DNA from: Actinobacillus porcinus
Lineage (GTDB): Bacteria > Pseudomonadota > Gammaproteobacteria > Enterobacterales > Pasteurellaceae
NCBI RefSeq assembly: GCF_901764995.1
Contig: NZ_CABFKI010000005.1
Coordinates: forward strand, 118,118 to 182,117
Length of the DNA: 64,000 nucleotides
Reading direction: 5' to 3'
This document shows positions 56,822 to 64,000 of this stretch, one piece after another. Position 1 is the first letter of the stretch. Each line of letters starts with the position of its first letter. The notes beneath the pieces were generated by a model. The model was not told where the DNA came from. It made no database searches and saw only the letters and a program-made list of their open reading frames with translations. Made by a program: the position numbers and the translations under genes.

Positions 56822-59800
56822 ATGGCAAAGTTTCAGCATAAACAGCCTTTAAATCCTATTCAAAAACAACTTTTAACCCAACTGACGGACGTAATGAATA
56901 TCGACTACCGCCGTTTGTCTGCACGCATTAAAGGCATTGGCAATATTAAAAAAGCGGAAAATCAACAAGCGGTAGCGGCAGAAATTCAAGCGCAAATTCA
57001 ATTAGCGCAAGCGCGCTTGGCGCAGCGTAAAAGTGCGGTGAAAAATATCGAATTTCCTGAGAATTTGCCTGTTAGTCAACGTAAAGCCGAAATTCAAAAG
57101 TTGATTGCTGAAAATCAAGTGGTGGTGATTGCGGGGGAAACGGGCTCAGGTAAAACGACCCAACTGCCCAAAATGTGTTTGGAATTAGGGCTAGGCACAA
57201 AAGGGCTGATTGGTCATACCCAACCACGCCGAATTGCCGCACGTTCAGTGGCAATGCGTATTGCGGAAGAACTGAATACGGAACCGGGCGGCGTTGTGGG
57301 TTATAAAGTACGTTTTAACGATCAAATCAGCGAACAGACCCAAGTTAAATTGATGACTGACGGTATTTTATTGGCTGAAATTCAGACAGATCGTTTTTTA
57401 AATCAATATGACACCTTAATTATTGACGAAGCTCATGAACGCAGTCTCAACAACGATTTTATCTTAGGTTATCTGAAACAACTTTTACCGCGCCGTCCCG
57501 ATCTTAAAGTGATTATTACATCAGCAACCATTGATGTAGAACGTTTCTCGCGCCATTTTAATAACGCGCCGATTATCGAAGTTTCAGGGCGAATTTATCC
57601 TGTGGAAGTGCGTTATCGCCCCATTGTGGAGTTGAATGACGAAGAAGGCGAACAGGATCAACTGCAAGGCATTCTCAATGCGGTAGATGAACTACAAGCA
57701 GAAGGGCGTGGCGATATTTTGATTTTCTTAAGTGGTGAACGCGAAATTCGCGATACTGCTGAAGCCTTAGAAAAACAGAATTTAAAACACACGGAAATTT
57801 TACCGCTCTTTGCGCGCTTATCGGCACAAGAACAAAATAAAATTTTCCATCCAAGTGGGCTAAATCGCATTGTTCTTGCCACCAACGTGGCGGAAACTTC
57901 TTTAACCGTCCCGGGAATTAAATATGTTATCGATCCTGGAACGGCACGAATTTCTCGTTACAGTTACCGTACCAAAGTGCAGCGTTTGCCTATCGAGCCC
58001 ATTTCCCAAGCTTCAGCCAACCAGCGCAAAGGGCGTTGCGGACGTGTGTCGGAAGGGATTTGTATTCGTTTATATTCGGAAGACGATTTTAACAACCGCC
58101 CTGAGTTTACCGATCCTGAAATTTTGCGTACCAATTTAGCATCCGTCATTTTGCAAATGACGGCACTCGGGTTGGATGATATTGAGGCATTTCCTTTTGT
58201 GGATGCGCCTGATAAGCGTCATATTCAAGACGGAATAAAATTATTGGAAGAATTGGGGGCGTTTGAATTTAAATCAACTAAATTTGGCGAAAAACGACAA
58301 TTAACGGCGGAAGGTAAGCTACTCGCTCAATTGCCAGTTGATCCGCGCCTTGCCAAAATGTTGCTAAGTGCGGTCAATTTAGGGGCAGTTTATGAAGTGA
58401 TGATTATTGTGGCGGCATTGTCCATTCAAGATCCGCGTGAACGTCCGCAAGAGAAACAACAAGCCAGCGATGAAAAACATCGCCGTTTTGCCGATAAAAA
58501 ATCTGACTTCTTGGCGTTTTTAAATTTATGGCATTACATTCAAGAGCAACAAAAAGCCTTGAGTAAAAATCAATTCCGCCGTCAATGCCGGAAAGATTAT
58601 TTGAACTATTTGCGTATTCGTGAATGGCAAGATATTTATCATCAAATTCGCCTGACTGTGCGCGAAATGGGCTTGCCGATTAATTCGGAGCCTGCAGAAT
58701 ATCAACAAATTCACACCGCACTTTTAAGCGGTTTGCTCTCGCACATTGGTTTGAAAGAAAGCGAAAAACAAAGTTACCTTGGCGCGCGCAATGCCCATTT
58801 TGCGATTTTCCCTAATTCAGCCCTTTTCAAAAAACAGCCTAAATGGGTAATGGCAGCGGAATTGGTGGAAACCAGCAAACTTTGGGGGAGAATGGTGGCG
58901 GAAATCGAGCCTGAATGGATTGAGCCGCTGGCAGAGCATTTGGTGAAAAAATCCTATGCGGAACCTCGTTGGTCAAAATCTCGTGGGCAAGTGGTGGCTG
59001 ATGAAAAAGTGAGTTTGTATGGCGTGCCGATTGTGAATGGGCGAGCGGTGAATTACGGTTCCCTTGATCCGAAAACCAGTCGCGAGATCTTTATTCAATC
59101 TGCGTTAGTGGAAGGGGATTGGAACACGCGCCATAAATTCTTCTTTGAAAATCAAAAGCTCATTCGCGAAGTGGAAGATTTGGAACATAAATCTCGCCGC
59201 CGCGATATTTTGGTGGACGACCGCACTTTGTTTGAATTTTATGATGAGCGAATTGGCACGGATGTAGTATCGCAAAAACATTTTGATAGCTGGTGGAAAA
59301 AGGCGAGTGCGAAAGATCCTGAATTATTGAATTTTGAAAAATCCTTTTTAATCAATGATGATGCGCAAAAAGTCAGCCAATTAGATTTCCCAAATTGGTG
59401 GCATCAGGGGAATTTGAAATTAAAATTAACCTATCAATTTGAACCGGGCACAGACGCGGACGGTGTGACGGTGCATATTCCCTTGCCGTTGCTCAATCAA
59501 ATTGAAATGCAAGGTTTTGACTGGCAAATCCCGGGTTTGCGCCACGAATTGATCGTTGCCTTAATTAAAGCCTTACCAAAATCTTTGCGCCGTAACTTTG
59601 TGCCCGCGCCGAATTATGCGGAGGCTTTTTTAGGGCGCGTGACAAATTTTGATAAGCCACTGGCGGAAACCTTAAGCTATGAATTTCGCCGCATGACAGG
59701 CGTGAGCGTAGAAGTGGAAGAGTGGAAATTAGCGGAAATTGCACCGCACTTGCGAATGACGTTTCGTGTGATTGATGAAAAAGGCAAAAAAATTGCGGAA

Positions 59801-60742
59801 AGTATGGATTTGGATGAGTTGAAATTTAGCTTAAAAGACCAAGTTCAACAAAGCATTTCCGCGGTGGCAGATGACGGCATTGAGCAATCGGGCATTCATA
59901 TTTGGAATTTCGATGCGCTGCCGCAGGTGTTTGAGCAGAAAAAACAAGGCTTTACCGTCAAAGCCTTTCCAGCCATTACCGATGAAAAAGAAGCGGTGGG
60001 CATTAAATTATTTGAGACCGAGTATGAGCAATCCGTAGCAATGCAACAGGGTTTGCGCCGTTTGATTTTGCTCAATGTGCCATCGCCCATCAAATATTTG
60101 CACGAAAAATTACCGAATAAATCCAAGTTAGGGCTGTATTTTACGCCCTTTGGCAAAGTGTTGGATTTAATTGATGATTGTATCGCGTGTGCGGTGGACA
60201 AACTGATTGCGGATTTTGGCGGTTTTGTTTGGAACGAACAGGATTTTGAAAAATTGCGTGATTACGTGCGAGAAAATCTAAATGACATCACGGTGGATAT
60301 TGCGCAACAAGTAGAAAAACTGCTTACCCTGACCTTTGAGATTAATAAGCGACTGAAAGGCAAAATGGATTTTACCATGGCGTTTGCCTTGTCGGATATT
60401 AAATCCCAATTAGCCGGATTGATTTACCCGAATTTTGTCGCCAAAACGGGCTACGCACGTTTGCCTGATATTCATCGTTATTTGCAAGCGATTGATAAAC
60501 GTATCGATAAATTAGCGCAAGATGTAAACCGAGATCGCGCTGCCATGCTTCGCGTAGAGCAGTGCCAACAGGCGTATCAACAGCTTTTGGCAAAACTGCC
60601 AAAATCCAAACCACAGAGCGCAGATGTGCTGGAAATTCGCTATATGATTGAAGAATTGCGCGTCAGTTTGTTTGCACAACAGCTGGGAACAAAATACCCG
60701 ATTTCGGATAAACGCGTGTTGAATGTGATTGCAGAACAATAA
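56822..60742 (+). CDS. hrpA: ATP-dependent RNA helicase HrpA
   Basis: A DEAH-box helicase; in E. coli it rescues stalled ribosome collisions. The 1306 residues (E. coli 1300) have motif I IAGETGSGKTTQLPKM (about residues 97-112), Ia HTQPRRIAA, II DEAHERSLNNDF, III ITSATID, V ATNVAETSLTVPGIKYVID and VI QRKGRCGRVSEG, then HA2, OB-fold and a long C-terminal domain. It probably shares a transcript with yeaL. Confidence 0.95.
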   Translation: MAKFQHKQPLNPIQKQLLTQLTDVMNIDYRRLSARIKGIGNIKKAENQQAVAAEIQAQIQLAQARLAQRKSAVKNIEFPENLPVSQRKAEIQKLIAENQVVVIAGETGSGKTTQLPKMCLELGLGTKGLIGHTQPRRIAARSVAMRIAEELNTEPGGVVGYKVRFNDQISEQTQVKLMTDGILLAEIQTDRFLNQYDTLIIDEAHERSLNNDFILGYLKQLLPRRPDLKVIITSATIDVERFSRHFNNAPIIEVSGRIYPVEVRYRPIVELNDEEGEQDQLQGILNAVDELQAEGRGDILIFLSGEREIRDTAEALEKQNLKHTEILPLFARLSAQEQNKIFHPSGLNRIVLATNVAETSLTVPGIKYVIDPGTARISRYSYRTKVQRLPIEPISQASANQRKGRCGRVSEGICIRLYSEDDFNNRPEFTDPEILRTNLASVILQMTALGLDDIEAFPFVDAPDKRHIQDGIKLLEELGAFEFKSTKFGEKRQLTAEGKLLAQLPVDPRLAKMLLSAVNLGAVYEVMIIVAALSIQDPRERPQEKQQASDEKHRRFADKKSDFLAFLNLWHYIQEQQKALSKNQFRRQCRKDYLNYLRIREWQDIYHQIRLTVREMGLPINSEPAEYQQIHTALLSGLLSHIGLKESEKQSYLGARNAHFAIFPNSALFKKQPKWVMAAELVETSKLWGRMVAEIEPEWIEPLAEHLVKKSYAEPRWSKSRGQVVADEKVSLYGVPIVNGRAVNYGSLDPKTSREIFIQSALVEGDWNTRHKFFFENQKLIREVEDLEHKSRRRDILVDDRTLFEFYDERIGTDVVSQKHFDSWWKKASAKDPELLNFEKSFLINDDAQKVSQLDFPNWWHQGNLKLKLTYQFEPGTDADGVTVHIPLPLLNQIEMQGFDWQIPGLRHELIVALIKALPKSLRRNFVPAPNYAEAFLGRVTNFDKPLAETLSYEFRRMTGVSVEVEEWKLAEIAPHLRMTFRVIDEKGKKIAESMDLDELKFSLKDQVQQSISAVADDGIEQSGIHIWNFDALPQVFEQKKQGFTVKAFPAITDEKEAVGIKLFETEYEQSVAMQQGLRRLILLNVPSPIKYLHEKLPNKSKLGLYFTPFGKVLDLIDDCIACAVDKLIADFGGFVWNEQDFEKLRDYVRENLNDITVDIAQQVEKLLTLTFEINKRLKGKMDFTMAFALSDIKSQLAGLIYPNFVAKTGYARLPDIHRYLQAIDKRIDKLAQDVNRDRAAMLRVEQCQQAYQQLLAKLPKSKPQSADVLEIRYMIEELRVSLFAQQLGTKYPISDKRVLNVIAEQ

Positions 60743-60754
60743 ACAATATCTAAG

Positions 60755-60797
60755 AAAGTGCGGTCAAAAACACAATGATTTTTGACCGCGCTATTTT
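60755..60797. terminator. Paired-USS terminator between hrpA and ydgA
   Basis: AAAGTGCGGTCAAAAA (60755-60770) and TTTTTGACCGCGCT (60779-60792) pair with one G-T change in the core, followed by ATTTTAT. Confidence 0.7.
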
Positions 60798-60805
60798 ATA
60801 TAAAA

Positions 60806-62239
60806 TTAGAAATTCCCCATTCCTAACATTAATAAGAATAACATTCCTTGTAATTCTTGGTTTGAAATTTTCTGACCATTGAAGTTTAGATATTCCCCTT
60901 CAAGCTTCGCATTTAATTTCAATTTATTACCATCTTCTACAATAATATTATTTTTAACACCATCATGAATCAAGTTATCTAACATAGCTTGTGCTTGTTT
61001 ATCTGCCTCTTCTTTCGTGAGTTGTTCTTCCTGTTGTGCAACTTGAGAAATCACATCAAGGAATAATGCTTTATCTAAAGAAGCATTAATGGTGAAATTT
61101 TTAAATAAACCTAATAAATTGGCATTTTGATTAAGTTTTGCGAGATCTAATTTAGCGAGATGAATATCTAAATCTGCAGTAAATTGACCGCTTTCACGTT
61201 CAAATTTAAAGCCTTTTTCTTTTAACTGCGGTTCATTAGAAATTACCGCTAAACCGATTTCTTGCGAAACTGACGGTGGCACTTCACCATGGTAATTTAA
61301 ATAATTATCCAGTGATTTTTCTGCCGCATTGGCGTCAATATGATTGGCTTCCGTATCACTTTGTAATTTGCCAATATCAATACCATTAACATTAATCTTA
61401 TCGAGTTTATAAGCTAACGCATAATCAACAAATTGATCTTTTACGGCTAATTGATATTTAAACTCTGCATTTTGAGTATTGAAGCTAATTTTTTCACCTT
61501 CAGCATCAATTGCATTAAGCGCAATTTTTTCAGCATTAAATACAATAGAACTATTTGCTAAATATTTGAGATTGCCTGCCGGTTTTTCGCCATTAATTTC
61601 TACTTTTGCGTCATTTAGGGTTAATACATCCGTATCATTTAGCTCGGTATTTTGAATGTTAAAGTCTTTGATATTTAATTTGATTTTTCCTGCCTGTTTA
61701 TAATTACCTTCAGAGACCGCTTGCATATCTAGGGTTAATTTAGCTTTTTCATGTATTACCCCATTTAATTTTGAGATAAATTTCCCTTTAAAATTTTTGT
61801 CGTAACCGAACGTTAATTCTGTGGTAAATGGATGGCTGTTATTGGCAAACCATTTTTCTGTTTGTGCATTTTTCAATAATGCAGCGTCAGCAGAAAACAT
61901 GGCTGGCACAAAATTGAATTTTTTCACTAAATTTAAAGGCAATGGGCCATGGTAGAATATGCCTGAAAACGGTAATACGGTTTTTTCACCATTTTCTGCG
62001 GTAATTTCCAAATCATAAGAAATATCAGAGCTAAAGATACCGCGCTCAAATTTCAAATTGGTATTGGCAATTTGTAAGGGAATGCCGCTTGTTGCCAATA
62101 CTTTTCGAATTTCTTGGTTGTCTTTCTCAAATAACGCTTGCAGTTCAGTTTCTGCTTTTTGCCCCGTATAGTAAGCGCCACCGGTCCAAAGGATCCCTAG
62201 TCCGGCAATAATTGCAATGGCTAATGTTGTTTTTTTCAT
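60806..62239 (-). CDS. ydgA: DUF945 family protein (YdgA-like)
   Basis: A 477-residue secreted or inner-membrane-anchored protein (E. coli YdgA 502). It starts with a hydrophobic signal-anchor (TTLAIAIIAGLGILWTGGAY) followed by the family-typical YYTGQKAETELQALF and a long beta-rich body with many N/D and LNI repeats, ending in LLMLGMGNF. Function unknown; probably periplasmic. It lies 13 bases after epmC and is likely cotranscribed. Confidence 0.85.
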   Translation of the reverse strand: MKKTTLAIAIIAGLGILWTGGAYYTGQKAETELQALFEKDNQEIRKVLATSGIPLQIANTNLKFERGIFSSDISYDLEITAENGEKTVLPFSGIFYHGPLPLNLVKKFNFVPAMFSADAALLKNAQTEKWFANNSHPFTTELTFGYDKNFKGKFISKLNGVIHEKAKLTLDMQAVSEGNYKQAGKIKLNIKDFNIQNTELNDTDVLTLNDAKVEINGEKPAGNLKYLANSSIVFNAEKIALNAIDAEGEKISFNTQNAEFKYQLAVKDQFVDYALAYKLDKINVNGIDIGKLQSDTEANHIDANAAEKSLDNYLNYHGEVPPSVSQEIGLAVISNEPQLKEKGFKFERESGQFTADLDIHLAKLDLAKLNQNANLLGLFKNFTINASLDKALFLDVISQVAQQEEQLTKEEADKQAQAMLDNLIHDGVKNNIIVEDGNKLKLNAKLEGEYLNFNGQKISNQELQGMLFLLMLGMGNF

Positions 62240-62252
62240 GTGTCCCTCTTAA

Positions 62253-62825
62253 TTAAATTTTTGTGATATCAAATTGCGCTAAATTAATGGTATTTTCTGT
62301 ACCATAAAATTCTGCTAAGGCTTTGCGTAATTTTTCTGCCCGTTTAGGTAAATAACCACGTTCAGCATATTCTTTTACTTGTGCATACACGGCTTGTTTA
62401 AAGGGCGTTGAATCACCAGGCTGACCATTTAGATTATCTGCACTGGCAAAATAGCGAAAACCTGCTGCGGTTGCTAACACCCATTCTATAGCTTGCGGTT
62501 TCACTTCCACTTTTTCAAAATCCCGTTGGCGTTCAGCTGAGCGACCATCGGGTTCATACCAATAACCAAAATCTTCTAACTTACGGCGTTCTTCTCCCGC
62601 AACCAGCCAATGGGCAATTTCGTGCAAGGCACTACTATAAAAACCGCGGGCAAAATAAATGGCATTGTAGGGCAAAACCTCATAGCCTTCTGATTTGTGG
62701 TTGGCCGGAATATAAATGGGTTCATCACCGCCTTTGATTAAGCGTGTGTTAAATTCATCGGCAAAACAGGCATTAAAGATTGAAATAATATCTTCTAATG
62801 TGTGAGTTTGATCGTTTTGTTGCAT
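62253..62825 (-). CDS. epmC: Elongation factor P hydroxylase
   Basis: Hydroxylates beta-lysylated EF-P on its conserved lysine. The 190 residues (E. coli YfcM 182) carry the metal-binding motif ALHEIAHWLVAGEERRKLED (about residues 66-85) and the family sequence FGYWYEPDGRSAERQRDFEK, with VKPQAIEWVLATAAGF. It is followed closely by ydgA. Confidence 0.93.
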   Translation of the reverse strand: MQQNDQTHTLEDIISIFNACFADEFNTRLIKGGDEPIYIPANHKSEGYEVLPYNAIYFARGFYSSALHEIAHWLVAGEERRKLEDFGYWYEPDGRSAERQRDFEKVEVKPQAIEWVLATAAGFRYFASADNLNGQPGDSTPFKQAVYAQVKEYAERGYLPKRAEKLRKALAEFYGTENTINLAQFDITKI

Positions 62826-62845
62826 AATATCCGCTCAATAAATAT

Positions 62846-62873
62846 AAAAACTCACAGAAAAGTGTGAGTTTTT
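62846..62873. terminator. Terminator between yhbY and epmC
   Basis: AAAAACTCACA and TGTGAGTTTTT form an 11-bp stem with a GAAAAG loop; it ends minus-strand yhbY transcription before epmC. Confidence 0.8.
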
Positions 62874-62882
62874 AAGACTGTA

Positions 62883-63179
62883 TTATTTACGCGGAAGCGT
62901 GATTTTCTTTTCTTCGCTTTCGCGGTATAACACAACTACATGTCCAATGGTTTGTACCGCTTCTGCCTGTGTTTCACGAATAATCGCATCAATAATCAAT
63001 TGTTTTGTCTCACGATCTGCACCAGCTACTTTTACTTTGATAAGTTCATGATGAGACAGCGCGTTATCAATTTCAGCTAATACGCCTTCAGTTAATCCAT
63101 TGCCCCCTAACATCACAACGGGATTTAAGTGATGCGCCAAGCCTTTTAAATATTGTTTTTGTTTTGTTGATAATGTCAT
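62883..63179 (-). CDS. yhbY: Ribosome assembly RNA-binding protein YhbY
   Basis: A CRM-domain protein bound to pre-50S particles. The 98 residues (E. coli 97) start TLSTKQKQYLKGLAHHLNPV and carry the GGNG loop in VMLGGNGLTEGV, which corresponds to the CRM GxxG RNA-binding turn. Divergent from the downstream tRNA genes. Confidence 0.95.
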   Translation of the reverse strand: MTLSTKQKQYLKGLAHHLNPVVMLGGNGLTEGVLAEIDNALSHHELIKVKVAGADRETKQLIIDAIIRETQAEAVQTIGHVVVLYRESEEKKITLPRK

Positions 63180-63202
63180 TTTATGTTCCTATTTAATCAA
63201 TA

Positions 63203-63240
63203 AGGTGCGGTCAAAAACAGACATTTTTTACCGCACTTTG
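63203..63240. repeat. Inverted uptake-signal pair upstream of yhbY
   Basis: GGTGCGGTCAAAAA and TTTTTTACCGCACTT are imperfect inverted copies in the yhbY 5' region, where termination is not expected. Confidence 0.6.
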
Positions 63241-63366
63241 AGAGTACGCGCATTATACGCGAATTTCAGAATATTGTAATTAAAGAATTTTATGTACTAA
63301 ATTTGACGTTAAATTGAACTAATTGCACCATTTTTAGGCAAATGAATATTTTTTTTAAATTTCTAT

Positions 63367-63394
63367 TTGACAGCGGGATTTAAATCCGTAAAAT
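63367..63394 (+). promoter_or_regulatory. Promoter of tRNA-Gly/tRNA-Leu
   Basis: Consensus TTGACA (63367-63372), 16-base spacer and TAAAAT (63389-63394), followed by GCGCAC. Confidence 0.75.
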
Positions 63395-63441
63395 GCGCAC
63401 TCGTTGACGACATGAAGCAAAAGCAAAAAGTTGAAAACAAT

Positions 63442-63517
<76 letters not shown>

Positions 63518-63540
63518 ATCTTAAATAAAAAATGCGTTGT

Positions 63541-63627
63541 GCCCGAGTGGCGGAATCGGTAGACGCAAGGGATTTAAAATCCCTCGCCTTTCGGGGCGTG
63601 CCAGTTCAAGTCTGGCCTCGGGCACCA
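63541..63627 (+). tRNA. tRNA-Leu (anticodon TAA)
   Basis: 87 nt with CCA. Acceptor GCCCGAG/CTCGGGC, anticodon stem AGGGA/TCCCT around TTTAAAA (TAA), long variable arm. Its 3' end is the likely attachment site for the element that starts behind it. Confidence 0.96.
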
Positions 63628-64000
63628 TTTCAAATCTTCTATTCTGTGTGATTTTTGATAGGTAATAAGATGTTTGATATTCATTCTTAACGAATAGGAT
63701 ATTAATTATGACCCATCAAGACCATTCTTTTATTGTTACTGGCATGTCCACTAAAGGTGGCGTAACAAAGTCAACTAACGTTGCAAATATTGGCGCATTT
63801 TGTGCAGATCATGGTATTCGGACTTTAATGATCGATACGGATTCGCAGCCTACTTTATCTTCTTATTATCATCTTAACTATACTGCACCGCAGGGATTAT
63901 TTGAGTTTCTCACTCAGCGTGTGGTAACGCCTGAGCTTATCATCTCTCAGACTGAATTTGAGAACCTTGATATTATCCAATCTAACGACCCTACCGATGC
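63628..64000 (+). mobile_element. Probable left end of an integrative conjugative element
   Basis: Directly behind tRNA-Leu(TAA) begins a ParA-family gene with no housekeeping gene between. ICEHin1056-type elements of Haemophilus and the related soj-bearing islands integrate at tRNA 3' ends with a parA/soj gene at the end opposite the integrase. Only 373 bases are visible, so the element itself is inferred. Confidence 0.55.
63708..64000 (+). CDS. ParA/Soj-family ATPase, N-terminal part
   Basis: The frame starts ATG 63708 behind TAGGATATTAAT and runs off the window (about 97 residues seen). The deviant Walker A is in GMSTKGGVTKSTNVANIGAF (about residues 12-31) with signature Lys and a Thr in place of the usual Gly before the second Lys, and Walker A-prime/B in TLMIDTDSQPT. 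Such ATPases segregate or maintain plasmids and ICEs. The position behind a tRNA suggests element maintenance rather than chromosome segregation. Confidence 0.82.
   Translation, partial: MTHQDHSFIVTGMSTKGGVTKSTNVANIGAFCADHGIRTLMIDTDSQPTLSSYYHLNYTAPQGLFEFLTQRVVTPELIISQTEFENLDIIQSNDPTD

Overview
The window comes from a Pasteurellaceae chromosome of the Haemophilus/Aggregatibacter group. The 9-mer AAGTGCGGT and its complement ACCGCACTT, the Haemophilus-type DNA uptake signal, recur dozens of times, often as inverted pairs that double as terminators. Gene content (purR-ynhF, potABCD, letAB, proQ-prc, nrdR-ribD, prfB-lysS) is typical gammaproteobacterial housekeeping. I cannot fix the species from sequence alone; Aggregatibacter is a reasonable guess.

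Layout. 1-3230: dsbC (partial), prfB with its programmed +1 frameshift, lysS, tRNA-Leu(CAA). 3215-8160: a graveyard of P2/HP1-type prophage fragments at that tRNA, framed in part by a 196-bp inverted repeat that copies the tRNA 3' end, with a broken HicA/intact HicB pair and a collapsed HigB-HigA fusion. 8178-20477: dinB, an OLD-family ATPase (ybjD), lysO, an SDR, purC, prfC, ytfE, a PEBP protein, nrdR-ribD-degS and usg. 20705-26945: truC-yqcC, a Zn-ribbon protein, queF, ppnN, can, purR and a 26-residue YnhF-like membrane protein. 27183-27959: remnant of a second element next to the 3' end of guaA (40-residue integrase stub). 27960-33017: guaB and guaA, usually adjacent, are separated by two acquired genes (a DUF4238-like protein and a BRO-N/DinD-like protein). 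33146-43498: birA, argA, rlmKL, potABCD, pepT. 43542-53261: letAB, proQ, prc, an LdtD-type L,D-transpeptidase, mepK, gloC. 53434-53842: a Met/Leu/Gln/Gln tRNA cluster. 53974-63179: an atypical NRAMP-family transporter, an AEC transporter, UPF0756, hrpA, a DUF945 protein, epmC, yhbY. 63442-64000: tRNA-Gly and tRNA-Leu(TAA), followed at once by a ParA-family gene that probably marks the end of an integrative conjugative element.

Regulatory logic visible in the sequence: PurR-type operators lie upstream of purC and of guaB/birA, with a weaker one by purR/ynhF, so purR in this window probably controls its purine-gene neighbours. Two ARG boxes with canonical spacing precede argA. Cell-envelope functions cluster (letAB lipid transport, prc protease, LdtD transpeptidase, MepK endopeptidase). 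No CRISPR array, rRNA or intact insertion sequence was seen. The least explained sequences are the inverted att-like repeat at tRNA-Leu(CAA), a structured ~125-bp dispersed repeat (two copies), a short TGGTGTAATAG repeat (three copies) and the gene pair inside guaB-guaA.
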